From the NCBI GenBank assembly GCA_015075165.1, contig JABTUY010000002.1, positions 496,001 to 560,000 on the forward strand: a DNA stretch of 64,000 nt, read 5' to 3'. How positions within the stretch are numbered: the stretch's first letter is position 1; every line of letters begins with the position of its first letter. This DNA is from Ideonella sp. (GTDB taxonomy: Bacteria; Pseudomonadota; Gammaproteobacteria; Burkholderiales; Burkholderiaceae_C). The translations under genes were made by a program, and so were the position numbers. The notes under the pieces were generated by a model, which ran no database searches, was not told the DNA's origin, and saw only the letters and a list, made by a program, of their open reading frames with translations. Of this stretch, positions 9,714 to 18,032 are shown piece by piece.

Positions 9714-10469
9714 TTGCCCCAGGTATGCGCGCACCACTTCGGGATGGCGCTGCACGTCCTGCGGCGCGCCCTCGACGAGCACGCGGCCGTGGTTGAGCAC
9801 CAGCACACGGTCGGACACCTCGCCGACCAGCGACATGTCGTGCTCGATCATCATCACGGTGACGCCCAGGTCCTGCTGGATGTCGCCGATCCAGTACGCC
9901 ATCTCCTCGGTCTCCTCGGCGTTGAGCCCCGACGACGGCTCGTCGAGCAGCAGCAGCGCCGGCTCGGCCACCAGCGCGCGGCCCAACTCGACGATCTTGC
10001 GTGCACCGTACGGCAGTGCGCCGATCGGCGCATCGCGATAGCGCTGCAGGTCGAGGAAGTCGATCACCCGCTCGGCGCTCTCGCGGTGCTCGCGTTCCTC
10101 GCGCCGTACCGACGGCAGGAACAGCAGCTCGCGGACGAACCCGGTCGTGAAGCGCACGTGGCGCCCGAGCAGCAGGTTGTCCATCACCGTCGCGTGCTCG
10201 AACAGCTCGACGTTCTGGAAGGTGCGCGCGATGCCCAGGCCGATCACCGCGTGCGGCGCGACGCGCACCAGATCGCGGCCGTCGAAGTGCACCCGCCCGC
10301 GGTCGGGGGCGTAGAGGCGGCTGATGACGTTGAAGATCGTCGTCTTGCCCGCCCCGTTGGGCCCGATGATGCTGAACACCTCGCCGCGCTGCACCGCGAA
10401 GCTCACCCCGGCGAGCGCCTGCACGCCGCCGAAGGCGAGCGCCAGGTCGTCGATCTCGAGCAGCTTCAT
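9711..10469 (-). CDS. Branched-chain-type ABC transporter ATPase (LivG type)
   Basis: A 252-residue ABC ATPase with Walker A GPNGAGKTT, the LivG-type extension after the Q-loop (ARTFQNVELFEHATVMDNLL), signature LPYGARKIVELGRAL and Walker B LLLLDEPSSGLNAEE. The His switch is in VMMIEHDMSLV. The ATG at 10469 was chosen; a GTG one codon earlier is also possible. It partners with the LivF-type protein to drive the two permeases. It is flanked on both sides by copies A and B of the hairpin repeat, which is unusual within a transporter operon. Confidence 0.93.
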   Translation of the reverse strand: MKLLEIDDLALAFGGVQALAGVSFAVQRGEVFSIIGPNGAGKTTIFNVISRLYAPDRGRVHFDGRDLVRVAPHAVIGLGIARTFQNVELFEHATVMDNLLLGRHVRFTTGFVRELLFLPSVRREEREHRESAERVIDFLDLQRYRDAPIGALPYGARKIVELGRALVAEPALLLLDEPSSGLNAEETEEMAYWIGDIQQDLGVTVMMIEHDMSLVGEVSDRVLVLNHGRVLVEGAPQDVQRHPEVVRAYLGQ

Positions 10470-10476
10470 CACAGTT

Positions 10477-10611
10477 GTCCATTGCGTAACCGCGCCACCC
10501 TCGACGCATGAACCGACCTAGCCGAGCGGTCACCGCGGATCCGGCTTCGCCGGTTCGCCGGTGGCGCCCCCTCGAGGGGGGGCGGCCGAAGGCCGTTGCG
10601 GGGGTGGTTCA
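10477..10611. repeat. Intergenic hairpin repeat, copy B
   Basis: Second copy of the repeat described at 9575, between the LivM- and LivG-type genes, matching copy A almost base for base over about 130 bases (including the CGCATGAACCGACCTAGCCG segment, CCGGCTTCGCCGG, the CTCGAG-centred G/C palindrome and GGCCGAAGGCC). The TGA stop of the LivM-type gene is formed by the TGAACC at the repeat end, so the repeat begins exactly at the end of that coding region. The near-identity of A and B over non-coding sequence suggests recent duplication or gene conversion. Confidence 0.85.
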
Positions 10612-11685
10612 CTTCAACCGATCGGTGCGCGCGTACGCCCGCTGGCGGCGGAAGGTGGCGCGTGGATAGAACGGGAACAGCTCGAGGTACATCCGCACCT
10701 TGACCCAACGTCCGTAGAGCCCCGCAGGCTCGTAGAGCATGAAGCCGATCAACAGCAAGCCGTAGACGCCGGCATCGAGACCGGCCTGCGTCGCCGCCGA
10801 CAGCCCGAGCGCGCCCTTCACGAGCACGATCGCCTGCGGCAGCATGACGATGAACGCGGCGCCGAACACCGCGCCGTGCAGCGACCCGAGGCCGCCCACC
10901 AGCACCAGCACCAGCAGCTCGACCGAGGTGTTGATCGTGAACTGGTCGGGGCTGAGGAACTGGATCTTGTGCGCGTAGAGCGCCCCGGCAAGCCCGGTCA
11001 GCGCGGCGCTGGCCGCGAATGCGACGAGCTTGGTGCGCGCCAGCGCGACGCCCATGCTCTGCGCGGCGATCTCGCTGTCGCGCAGCGCCATCAGCGCGCG
11101 CCCGGTCTTCGAGCGCAGCAGGTTGCGCACCCCGAGCAGCGCGAGCACCAACACGGCGAGCGCGAGGTAATAGAGCTTCCACTCGGCGTCGAGCGCGAGC
11201 GGGCCGATCGTCAGCGGTGGCACCGTCAGGCCGTTGTTGCCGCGGGTCATCGACTCCCAGCGCGCGAGCACCTCCTCGACGACGAAGGCGAAGGCGAGCG
11301 TTGCCACCGCGAGGTAGATGCCGCTCATGCGCAGCGCCGGCAGCCCGATCACCAGGCCGAGCAGCGCGGCGATCGCGCCGGCGGCGACGAAGCTGGCGGC
11401 GAACGGCCAGCCCTGGGTGAGCGCGATCGCCTCGACGTAGGCGCCGGCGGCGAAGAACGCCGCGTGCCCGAGCGACACCTGTCCGGCGTAGCCGGCGAGC
11501 AGCATCATGCCGACGCCGGCGATCGCATAGACGCAGACGAAGCCGGCGAGCGACATCGCGTAGGGGCCGAGTGCGAGCGGCGCGGCAAGCGCGGCGGTGC
11601 CCAGCAGCGCGTACCAGAAGACGATGCCGCGGTGCTCGAACAGGCGCAGATCCTGGTCGAAGCTCGTCTTCATCTCGATGTGCAT
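10609..11685 (-). CDS. Branched-chain-type ABC transporter permease (LivM type)
   Basis: A 358-residue inner-membrane permease with about eight to ten hydrophobic segments. It carries the family hallmarks AGYAGQVSLGHAAFFAAGAY (about 64-83), GLPALRMSGIYLAVATLAF and VVLVGGLGSLHGAVFGA-like sequence (LVLVGGLGSLHGAVFGAAF), the cytoplasmic coupling segment ALRDSEIAAQSMGV being typical of LivM. An ATG four codons in (MKTSF) could also be the start. It pairs with the LivH-type permease encoded ten bases upstream. Confidence 0.93.
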   Translation of the reverse strand: MHIEMKTSFDQDLRLFEHRGIVFWYALLGTAALAAPLALGPYAMSLAGFVCVYAIAGVGMMLLAGYAGQVSLGHAAFFAAGAYVEAIALTQGWPFAASFVAAGAIAALLGLVIGLPALRMSGIYLAVATLAFAFVVEEVLARWESMTRGNNGLTVPPLTIGPLALDAEWKLYYLALAVLVLALLGVRNLLRSKTGRALMALRDSEIAAQSMGVALARTKLVAFAASAALTGLAGALYAHKIQFLSPDQFTINTSVELLVLVLVGGLGSLHGAVFGAAFIVMLPQAIVLVKGALGLSAATQAGLDAGVYGLLLIGFMLYEPAGLYGRWVKVRMYLELFPFYPRATFRRQRAYARTDRLK

Positions 11686-11695
11686 GTCGATGCCC

Positions 11696-12583
11696 CTACA
11701 CCTTCTTGCGCGACGACTCGACGAACAAGCCCTGCGGCCGCACCGCGAGCACCGCCAGCAGCACGACGTACGCGGCGACGTCCTTGAACCCTTCGGGCAG
11801 GTAGAAGCCGGCGAGCGACTCGACGATGCCGATCACCAGGCCGCCGACGATGGCACCAGGGATGCTGCCGAAGCCGCCGAGCACCGCCGCCGGAAACGCT
11901 TTCAGGCCGATGAAGCCCATGTTGACGTGCACGAACGCGATCGGCGCGAGCAGCACGCCGGCGACCGCCGACACCGCGGCGCTGAGTGCCCAGATCAGCG
12001 AGAAGATCCGCGGCACCGGGATGCCGGCGTAGTAGGCAGCCAGCTGGTTCTGCGACGCAGCCTGCATCGCGATGCCGAGTCGCGTGCCGCGGAAGAACGC
12101 GAACAATGCGCCGACCAGCAGCACCGTCGTCGTCATCACCGCGATCTGGTCGTAACTGACGATCAGCGGCCCGAGCGCGGCCACGCGGCCGCTGAACGGG
12201 CTCGTCAGCGCGTGCGTGTCGACGCCCCAGCCGGGGATGAAGGCGACGACGCTGCGCACGACGTAGCCGATGCCGATGGTGACGATGACGATCGCGAACA
12301 CCGGCTGGCCGACGATCGGCCGCACGACGACGCGGTCGAGCAGCGCGCCGATCGCGGCCATGCCGACGACCGCACCGGCGAGGCCGATCCAGAACGGCAG
12401 CCCCAACACGACGATGAGGGTGTAGCCGATGAAGGCGCCGAGCATCATCAACTCGCCCTGCGCGAAGTTGACGACCTCGGTCGCCTTGTAGATCAGCACG
12501 AAGCCCAGGGCGACCAGCACGTAGACGCAGCCGAGCGCCGTGCCGGCCGCCAGCATCTGTGCGAAGTCGCCCAAGCCCTGCAT
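11696..12583 (-). CDS. Branched-chain-type ABC transporter permease (LivH type)
   Basis: A 295-residue permease, first gene of the minus-strand unit. Hallmarks are GLVLIYKATEVVNFAQGELMM-like sequence (LIYKATEVVNFAQGELMMLG), the coupling segment RGTRLGIAMQAASQNQLAAYYAGIP-type loop, and AAVLGGFGSIPGAIVGGLVIG near the C-terminus. The start at 12583 (MQGLGDFAQ) was chosen because the upstream in-frame extension is Arg-rich and lacks hydrophobic character; LivH proteins normally begin a few residues before the first membrane helix. Confidence 0.92.
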   Translation of the reverse strand: MQGLGDFAQMLAAGTALGCVYVLVALGFVLIYKATEVVNFAQGELMMLGAFIGYTLIVVLGLPFWIGLAGAVVGMAAIGALLDRVVVRPIVGQPVFAIVIVTIGIGYVVRSVVAFIPGWGVDTHALTSPFSGRVAALGPLIVSYDQIAVMTTTVLLVGALFAFFRGTRLGIAMQAASQNQLAAYYAGIPVPRIFSLIWALSAAVSAVAGVLLAPIAFVHVNMGFIGLKAFPAAVLGGFGSIPGAIVGGLVIGIVESLAGFYLPEGFKDVAAYVVLLAVLAVRPQGLFVESSRKKV

Positions 12584-12686
12584 GCCGCTGCCCTGTTGTC
12601 CCTTCGCCTGCGATCGCCTGTTTCGCGCCCGGCACCTGCCCGGCAGCCGGAAACCCGCGCCTGCGGCCGCCGGGTCGCGAGCGTAC

Positions 12687-12715
12687 TTTATTGGCACTCA
12701 GGTTTCAAGTATCAT
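12687..12715 (+). promoter_or_regulatory. Candidate sigma-70 promoter in the liv/MDR divergent region
   Basis: A short A+T-rich island in very GC-rich surroundings. TTTATT (12687-12692) and TATCAT (12710-12715) are separated by 17 bases and point to the MDR oxidoreductase gene. CAAGT (12706-12710) and ACTTG (12730-12734) form a widely spaced dyad that could be an operator. A promoter for the minus-strand transporter unit must lie in the same 210-base gap but is less clear. A 7-base tandem (GGCTCGC repeated three to four times, about 12748-12775) lies just before the start codon. Confidence 0.4.
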
Positions 12716-12793
12716 TCAGACAAATCGAAACTTGCTGCGTGTGGCGTGTGGCTCGCGGCTCGCGGCTCGCGGCTCCTCGTCGAGGTTGGGGTG

Positions 12794-13822
12794 ATGACGC
12801 GCTCGCACGACATGCGCGCCCTCGTGCTGCGGCACGAGGGCTTCGCGGCGCCGGTGACCGGCGCCGGCTATCCGGCGTTGGCCGCCGGTGTCGAGCTCGC
12901 GCGCGTGCCGCGCCCGCGCGCCGGGCCGCGCCAGTTGCTGGTGCGCGTCGCGCTGTCGCCGGTCAACCCGTCGGATCTGCTCTACATTGCCGGCGCCTAC
13001 GGCCAGCCGCGCGCGCGCGGCACGCCAGCGGGCTTCGAAGGAACCGGCACCGTCGTCGCGGGCGGCGACGCCGAGGCGGCGCCGCTGGTTGGCCGGCGCG
13101 TGAGCTTCCTCGCGAGCGCATCGGGCGCCTGGGCCGACTTCGCGTTGACCGATCTCGCGTCGTGCGTGCCGGTGGCCGATGCGCTGCGCGACGAGGATGC
13201 AGCGACGCTGTACGTCAACCCGCTGACCGCGATGGCGATGATCGATCTCGCTGCGCAGGCCGGCGCGCGCGCGATCGTGCTGACGGCGGCGGGATCGCAA
13301 CTCGGGCGGCTGATGATCCCGCTGGCGCGCGAGCGCGGTATCGCGCCGATCGCCATCGTCCGCCGCCCCGAAGCCGCGCCGCCGCTGCTTGCGCTCGGCG
13401 CGACCGAGGTGCTGGCCAGCGGTGCGAGCGACTACGCTGCACGGCTTGCGGCGACGCTGCGCACGCACGCGCCGCGGATGCTGTTCGACGCTGTCGGCGA
13501 CCAGGGCGCGGCGGACCTCTTCGTCGCGATGCCGGCGCACAGCCGCTGGATCTGCTACGGCGTGCTGGCGGCCGCCGGCCCGCAGCTTTCTGACATGCGC
13601 GCGTTCGTCTTCGCCGGCAAGCGCATCGAGGGCTTCTGGCTCAGCCGCTGGTTGCGTGCGGTGAGCGCAGCCGATCGCGAGCGTGCGCTGCAGGCAACGC
13701 AGCAGCACTTCATCGACGGCGCGTGGCACACGCAGGTCGCCGCGCGGGTCGCGCTCGCCGACGCGCTGCAACACGTGCCGGCGCTGCTCGGTCAGCCCGG
13801 CAAAGTGCTGCTCGAGCCCTGA
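12794..13822 (+). CDS. Zinc-free MDR quinone oxidoreductase / enoyl reductase-like protein
   Basis: A 342-residue medium-chain dehydrogenase/reductase of the NADPH:quinone reductase or mitochondrial enoyl-reductase type. It lacks the zinc-binding Cys/His residues of alcohol dehydrogenases, has the family segment SPVNPSDLLYIAGAYG (N-terminal domain), a degenerate nucleotide loop (VLTAAGSQLGRLMIPLA) and KVLLEP at the C-terminus. The ATG at 12794 follows a GTG in frame; the ATG at 12812 (MRALVLRHEG) also fits the family well. It is divergent from the transporter unit, and the shared upstream region suggests linked control. The substrate is unknown; a 2-enoyl-CoA or quinone is plausible. Confidence 0.85.
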   Translation: MTRSHDMRALVLRHEGFAAPVTGAGYPALAAGVELARVPRPRAGPRQLLVRVALSPVNPSDLLYIAGAYGQPRARGTPAGFEGTGTVVAGGDAEAAPLVGRRVSFLASASGAWADFALTDLASCVPVADALRDEDAATLYVNPLTAMAMIDLAAQAGARAIVLTAAGSQLGRLMIPLARERGIAPIAIVRRPEAAPPLLALGATEVLASGASDYAARLAATLRTHAPRMLFDAVGDQGAADLFVAMPAHSRWICYGVLAAAGPQLSDMRAFVFAGKRIEGFWLSRWLRAVSAADRERALQATQQHFIDGAWHTQVAARVALADALQHVPALLGQPGKVLLEP

Positions 13823-13856
13823 GCCCCGAGCACGCTCGGCACCGCCGGGCGCGCCG

Positions 13857-15161
13857 CTACGGCATGCGCTCGGGCAGCCACAGCGCGATGCCCGGAAAGG
13901 CGATCACGAGCGCGAGCACGACCAGCTGGCTCGCCAGGTAGGGCAGACTGCCGAGGACGATGCGGCCGAGCGGTACGTCGGGGGTGATCTGCTTGACGAC
14001 GAACAGGTGCACGCCGATCGGCGGCGTGATCACGCCCAACTCGGCCTGCAGCACGACGAGCACGCCGAACCAGATCGGGTCGACGCCCAGTTCCTTCACG
14101 ATCGGGAAGAAGAACGGCAGCGTGAGCATGATCATGCCCACCGGGTCGATGAACATGCCCAGCACGGTCAGGATCCCCATCATCACCAGCACCACGGCGA
14201 GCGGCGACAGCTGCAGACCACGGATGAACTCGCTCAGTGTCAGCGTGATGCCCGAGAAGGCCAGGAAGCGGCTGAACAACATGCCGCCGATGATGATCAG
14301 GAAGATCATGCAGCTGATGCGGGTGGTTGCCGCGAGCGCCTCGCGCAGCCCGGCTCGCGACAGTCTGCGCGCGAGCGCGACGAGCACGAGTGCGGCGAGT
14401 GCGCCGAGCGCCGACGCCTCGGTCGCAGTGGCCAGCCCCGTATAGATACTGCCGAGCACGACGAGCACGAGCACGCCGAACGGCCCCGTCATGCGCAGCA
14501 CGGCCAACCGCTCCCGCCAGCGGATCGGCTCGCGCACCGGTGGCGCGAGCGCGGGGCGGGCGCGGGCGATCAGATAGGCCGTGGCCATGAACAGTAGCGT
14601 GCTCAGTAGGCCCGGCACGAGCCCGGCCATCAGCATGCGGCTGATCGATTCGTTGGTCACCAGCGCGTAGAAGACCGCGAGCGCACTGGGCGGAATCAGC
14701 GCGGCCAGAGTCCCCGCCACCGCCACTGTCCCGGCGGCCAGCCCACCGTCGTAGCCGTAGCGCCGCATTTCCGCGATCGACACCCGGCCGACGGTGACGG
14801 TGGCTGCGACGCTGGAGCCCGAGACCGCGCCGAACACCGCGCTCGCGCCGATGCCGGTCATCATCAGTCCGCCGGGAAGTCGCCCCAGCCACGCGCGGGC
14901 CGCAGCGTAGGCCTGCTGCGCCATGCCGGCGGCCACCGCAAGTTCGCCCATGAGGACGAACATCGGTAGCACCACGAGCGTGAAACTGGCGACGTTGCTG
15001 TAAGGAATGGTGGCCAGCGACCCCATCACCACTGCCGGACCTCCGAGTACGAGGAGGCCTGCGGAGCCGACCAGGGCTAGCGCGTACGCGATCTCGAGGC
15101 CGAGCGCGAGCAGCACCAGGAGGGCCATCAGCGCGGCTGCGGCGATGGCGAGCGAGCTCAC
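13857..15161 (-). CDS. dctM: TRAP transporter large permease (DctM type)
   Basis: A 434-residue membrane protein with about twelve hydrophobic segments. It contains the DctM signatures VLPMFVLMGELAVAAGMAQQ, AVFGAVSGSSVAATVTVG (the sodium-site and substrate region) and GVITPPIGVHLFVV near the C-terminus. It starts with GTG at 15161 that overlaps the TGA of the small-permease gene (GTGA). Together with the two upstream genes it forms a sodium-driven uptake system for a carboxylate or similar solute. It ends facing the MDR oxidoreductase gene, 34 bases away. Confidence 0.93.
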   Translation of the reverse strand: MSSLAIAAAALMALLVLLALGLEIAYALALVGSAGLLVLGGPAVVMGSLATIPYSNVASFTLVVLPMFVLMGELAVAAGMAQQAYAAARAWLGRLPGGLMMTGIGASAVFGAVSGSSVAATVTVGRVSIAEMRRYGYDGGLAAGTVAVAGTLAALIPPSALAVFYALVTNESISRMLMAGLVPGLLSTLLFMATAYLIARARPALAPPVREPIRWRERLAVLRMTGPFGVLVLVVLGSIYTGLATATEASALGALAALVLVALARRLSRAGLREALAATTRISCMIFLIIIGGMLFSRFLAFSGITLTLSEFIRGLQLSPLAVVLVMMGILTVLGMFIDPVGMIMLTLPFFFPIVKELGVDPIWFGVLVVLQAELGVITPPIGVHLFVVKQITPDVPLGRIVLGSLPYLASQLVVLALVIAFPGIALWLPERMP

Positions 15162-15673
15162 GCGCCGCTATCGCCGCGCTCGAGCAGCCGGCGCAGGGAT
15201 TCGAGCAGGGTCTGCAGCAGTTGCAGGCAGAGGAAGCAGCAGCCGAACGCGACGACAAAGCGCGACGGATAGATCGGAAAGGCGATCAGACCTGCCGAGT
15301 ACTCGCCCATCTGCCAGCTGCGCCACGCGTAGGCGCCGGTGGCCCAGGTCATGGCCGCGAGCAGCACCACCGCCAGCGTCGCGGTCAGCGCACGTACGAA
15401 CGCGCGCGAGCGGCTATGCAACCGCTCAGTGAACGCCTCGATCGTGATGTGGCCGCCGTCGGCCTGCGTCTGCGCCAGGCCGGCGAACACCGCGAACACG
15501 AGCAGAAGCTCGACCCCCTCGAGCATGCCGGCGACCGGCCGGTTGGCGAAGTAGCGCAGCAGCGTGTCGGCACTGACACCCGTCATGATGGCGAGCAGTG
15601 CGAGATTCGAGCCCAGTGCGAGCAGGCGCCGACTGCGTAACAGCAGTCGCTCGAACGAGGCCAGCAGATTCAC
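15158..15673 (-). CDS. dctQ: TRAP transporter small permease (DctQ type)
   Basis: A 171-residue protein with four hydrophobic helices, the normal size and layout for DctQ. The family pattern TLLRYFANRPVAGMLEGVEL (R-Y-x-F/A...G..EL) and GHITIEAFTERL (G-H-I-x-I-D/E) are clear. The start is GTG at 15673, overlapping the binding-protein stop as GTGA; no closer ATG fits. The three TRAP genes are therefore joined end to end by four-base overlaps. Confidence 0.9.
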   Translation of the reverse strand: MNLLASFERLLLRSRRLLALGSNLALLAIMTGVSADTLLRYFANRPVAGMLEGVELLLVFAVFAGLAQTQADGGHITIEAFTERLHSRSRAFVRALTATLAVVLLAAMTWATGAYAWRSWQMGEYSAGLIAFPIYPSRFVVAFGCCFLCLQLLQTLLESLRRLLERGDSGA

Positions 15674-16719
15674 GGCGTGTGCTTCTTCAGCAGGGCGCGG
15701 TAGTGAGCCAATGCCTCGCGTGCCGGCAATCCCTTGGTCTGCTGCTCGTTGACCCAGCCCTGCCACAACGATTCCATCGCGGCCTGCATCTTGGCCCGAT
15801 CGGCCGACGACCAGCTGGAGAACTTGACACCTCTGGCTTGCATCTCCTGGATCGCCTTGTCGACGTCCTTCTCGTACAGGTCGGCGAGCTTGCCGGGGTA
15901 TTCGCGCGCGAGTTGGCGCACGATGTCTTTCACGTCCTCGGGCAGCTTGTCCCAGGACGCCTTGTTCATGATCGCCAGCGGGCCGGCCGACGCCCCCAGA
16001 TGGGCGCGCGAGTGGTACTTGGCCACCTCGTAGAGCTTGCTGTCCGCATTGGCGGTGACGAAACCCATGTTCGCGTCGAGCGTGCCGCGGCCGAGTGCCT
16101 CGTACACCTCGGGCCACGGCAGCGTGACGGGGACGCCGCCGAACTCGCTGATCAGCTTGGGCCACTCGCGCCCGATGACGCGCACCTTGAGCCCCTTGAG
16201 CGCACCGATGCCTTCCAACGGTTTGGTGCCGATCAGCTCCTGATCGGCCACCCCCCAGACGTAGAGCGGCTCGACGCCCAGCTTGCGCAACTCGTCGCGG
16301 AAATGCGGGAACTCGGGCCCGAACATCAGGTCGGTCGCCGCAAGCACCGCGGGCCTGAAGCTCGGGCTGATGCCCGGCAGCGTGAACACCCTCGATAGCG
16401 GCGAAACGGCCGGGTTGTAGGCCTGGACCCAGATACCGATGTCGACCACGCCTGAGCGTGTGGCCTCGAAAACGTCGCTCGCCTTGACCAGCGAGTCGGA
16501 GGGGAAGTACTGCACCTTCACCCGGCCCTGGCTGCGCCGCTCGAGCTCTTTGCCCCACCACATCGACAGCGCGGTGCGGGTCAGCGTCGGCGCACCGAAA
16601 TCGGCCTTCTTGAGGACGATTGTGCTGGCTGCCGCAGGCTGCTGGGCGGGGCTCGCCGTCGGCAGTACGACAGCGGCGACAGCGAGCACGACTGCGAGCA
16701 TTCGCGCGATCGATTTCAT
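15670..16719 (-). CDS. dctP: TRAP transporter substrate-binding protein (DctP type)
   Basis: A 349-residue periplasmic protein. The start at 16719 (MKSIARML) was chosen because GGAGGAGAG lies just upstream; an ATG seven codons earlier overlaps that ribosome site. Residues 1-25 are a signal peptide ending near SPAQQ. The conserved region VIGREWPKLISEFGGVPVTL, followed by LPWPEVYEALGRGTLD, includes the Arg that usually binds the substrate carboxylate in this family. Only 67 bases separate the gene from an IS630-type element upstream, so its original promoter may have been displaced and transcription from the element may now drive the operon (inference). Confidence 0.92.
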   Translation of the reverse strand: MKSIARMLAVVLAVAAVVLPTASPAQQPAAASTIVLKKADFGAPTLTRTALSMWWGKELERRSQGRVKVQYFPSDSLVKASDVFEATRSGVVDIGIWVQAYNPAVSPLSRVFTLPGISPSFRPAVLAATDLMFGPEFPHFRDELRKLGVEPLYVWGVADQELIGTKPLEGIGALKGLKVRVIGREWPKLISEFGGVPVTLPWPEVYEALGRGTLDANMGFVTANADSKLYEVAKYHSRAHLGASAGPLAIMNKASWDKLPEDVKDIVRQLAREYPGKLADLYEKDVDKAIQEMQARGVKFSSWSSADRAKMQAAMESLWQGWVNEQQTKGLPAREALAHYRALLKKHTP

Positions 16720-16786
16720 CTCTCCTCCTTCAGGGGCCACCCCTGCGCTGCGTCGAGGCCTGCGGGCGATGGTGCTCGCGGGTGCC

Positions 16787-17923
16787 CTAGTGCAGTGTTT
16801 CGTTCTGCTTGGAACTTAAGCGCGCGTTGGCACGAATCACCTTCTGCAGGATGTCGCGTGCGCTCTTGGTCCAGATGAACGGTTTCGGATCGGTGTTGTG
16901 ATGGGCGACGTATTCGTCGATGGCCGCTACGAGTTCGGGCACGCTGCAGAACACCCCTCTGCGCAGCCGCTCGGTGGTCAGATCACGGAAGAAGCGCTCC
17001 ACCATGTTCAGCCACGACGCCGAGGTTGGCGTGAAGTGCATGTTGAAGCGCGGGTGCCTGGCCAGCCATTGCTGCACCGCCGGGTGCTTGTGCGTGGCGT
17101 AGTTGTCGGCAATCAGGTGCAGCGTCTTGTCCTTGGGCGTCTCGCGGTCGATCTTGCGCAGGAACTTCAGCCACTCGGCGTGGGTGTGGCGCTGCTGGCA
17201 CTGGCCGATGACCTGGCCGTCGAGCACGTTGAGCGCGGCGAACAGCGTGGTCGTGCCGTGGCGCTTGTAGTCGTGCGTCAGCGTCTGCGCGCGGCCCTTC
17301 TTCAGCGGCAGGCCCGGCTGCGTGCGGTCCAGCGCCTGCACCTGGCTCTTCTCGTCGCAGCACAGCACCAAGGCGTGCTCGGGCGGGGACATGTACAGGC
17401 CCACGATGTCCTCGAGCTTTTCGACGAACTTCGGGTCGCGCGAGACCTTGAAGCCGCGCACCACGTGCGGCTTCAGGCCATTGGCCTGCCAGTGCCGCAT
17501 CACGGTGCTGGCGCTGACGCCCAGCTCGGCGGCCATCTTGCGCGTGCTCCAGTGTGTGGCCGCCGCCGGCTTGCTCTGCGTGGTCAGTGCAACCAGTCTT
17601 TGCACATCCACCTTCAGCGGCGGCGCTCCGCGTGGCAAGTCTCGCTCGATCCCTTGGAGACCGAATTGGACATAGCGCTCGCGCCAGCGCGCAACCTGCA
17701 CGCGCCCCACGCTCAGCTGCCGGGCGATGTCCTTGTTCATCATGCCCTGCGCAGCCAGCAACACAATCTGCGCTCGCTGCGCCAGCCTCACGCTGGTGCG
17801 CTTGGAGCGCGCCAGCTTGGTCAACTCGGCCTCCTGCTCCTGGCTCAACTCCACAACCGGCGCAACTCGCAATTGCTCGCTCCAATGCACACCGAAGTGG
17901 AGCATTGGAGCGAGGTAGTTCAT
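16787..17923 (-). CDS. IS630-family transposase
   Basis: A 378-residue DDE transposase. The N-terminal helix-turn-helix domains are at about 45-150 (MMNKDIARQLSVGRVQVARW, then MAAELGVSASTVMRHW). The catalytic domain has the first Asp in LVLCCDEKSQVQALDR, the second in LHLIADNYATHKHPAV and the Glu in SASWLNMVERFFRDLT, the IS630 pattern. The TAG stop codon at 16789-16787 is formed by the terminal CTAG of the element itself. No frameshift is needed, unlike many IS630 members that split the gene. Confidence 0.93.
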   Translation of the reverse strand: MNYLAPMLHFGVHWSEQLRVAPVVELSQEQEAELTKLARSKRTSVRLAQRAQIVLLAAQGMMNKDIARQLSVGRVQVARWRERYVQFGLQGIERDLPRGAPPLKVDVQRLVALTTQSKPAAATHWSTRKMAAELGVSASTVMRHWQANGLKPHVVRGFKVSRDPKFVEKLEDIVGLYMSPPEHALVLCCDEKSQVQALDRTQPGLPLKKGRAQTLTHDYKRHGTTTLFAALNVLDGQVIGQCQQRHTHAEWLKFLRKIDRETPKDKTLHLIADNYATHKHPAVQQWLARHPRFNMHFTPTSASWLNMVERFFRDLTTERLRRGVFCSVPELVAAIDEYVAHHNTDPKPFIWTKSARDILQKVIRANARLSSKQNETLH

Positions 17924-17956
17924 TTAAGTTCACTCAACAACCAAACACTACACTAG
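16787..17956 (-). mobile_element. IS630-family insertion sequence, apparently complete
   Basis: A 1,170-base element carrying one transposase gene. Its ends are imperfect inverted repeats: CTAGTGCAGTGTTTCGTT at the left and, as reverse complement, CTAGTGTAGTGTTTGGTT at the right, with AACTTAA further in on both sides. The outermost CTAG at each end contains the TA dinucleotide that IS630/Tc1-type elements duplicate on insertion (16788-16789 and 17954-17955). It sits between the TRAP operon and the CoA-transferase gene. Intact ends and an open transposase suggest it is recent or active. Confidence 0.88.
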
Positions 17957-18032
17957 TGGGTCGGGATCCGCGCGAAGTAGCAGCGCCGAGAGTGATCTTC
18001 GTCTAGGATCACTCGAAAATCAAGCGCAACCC

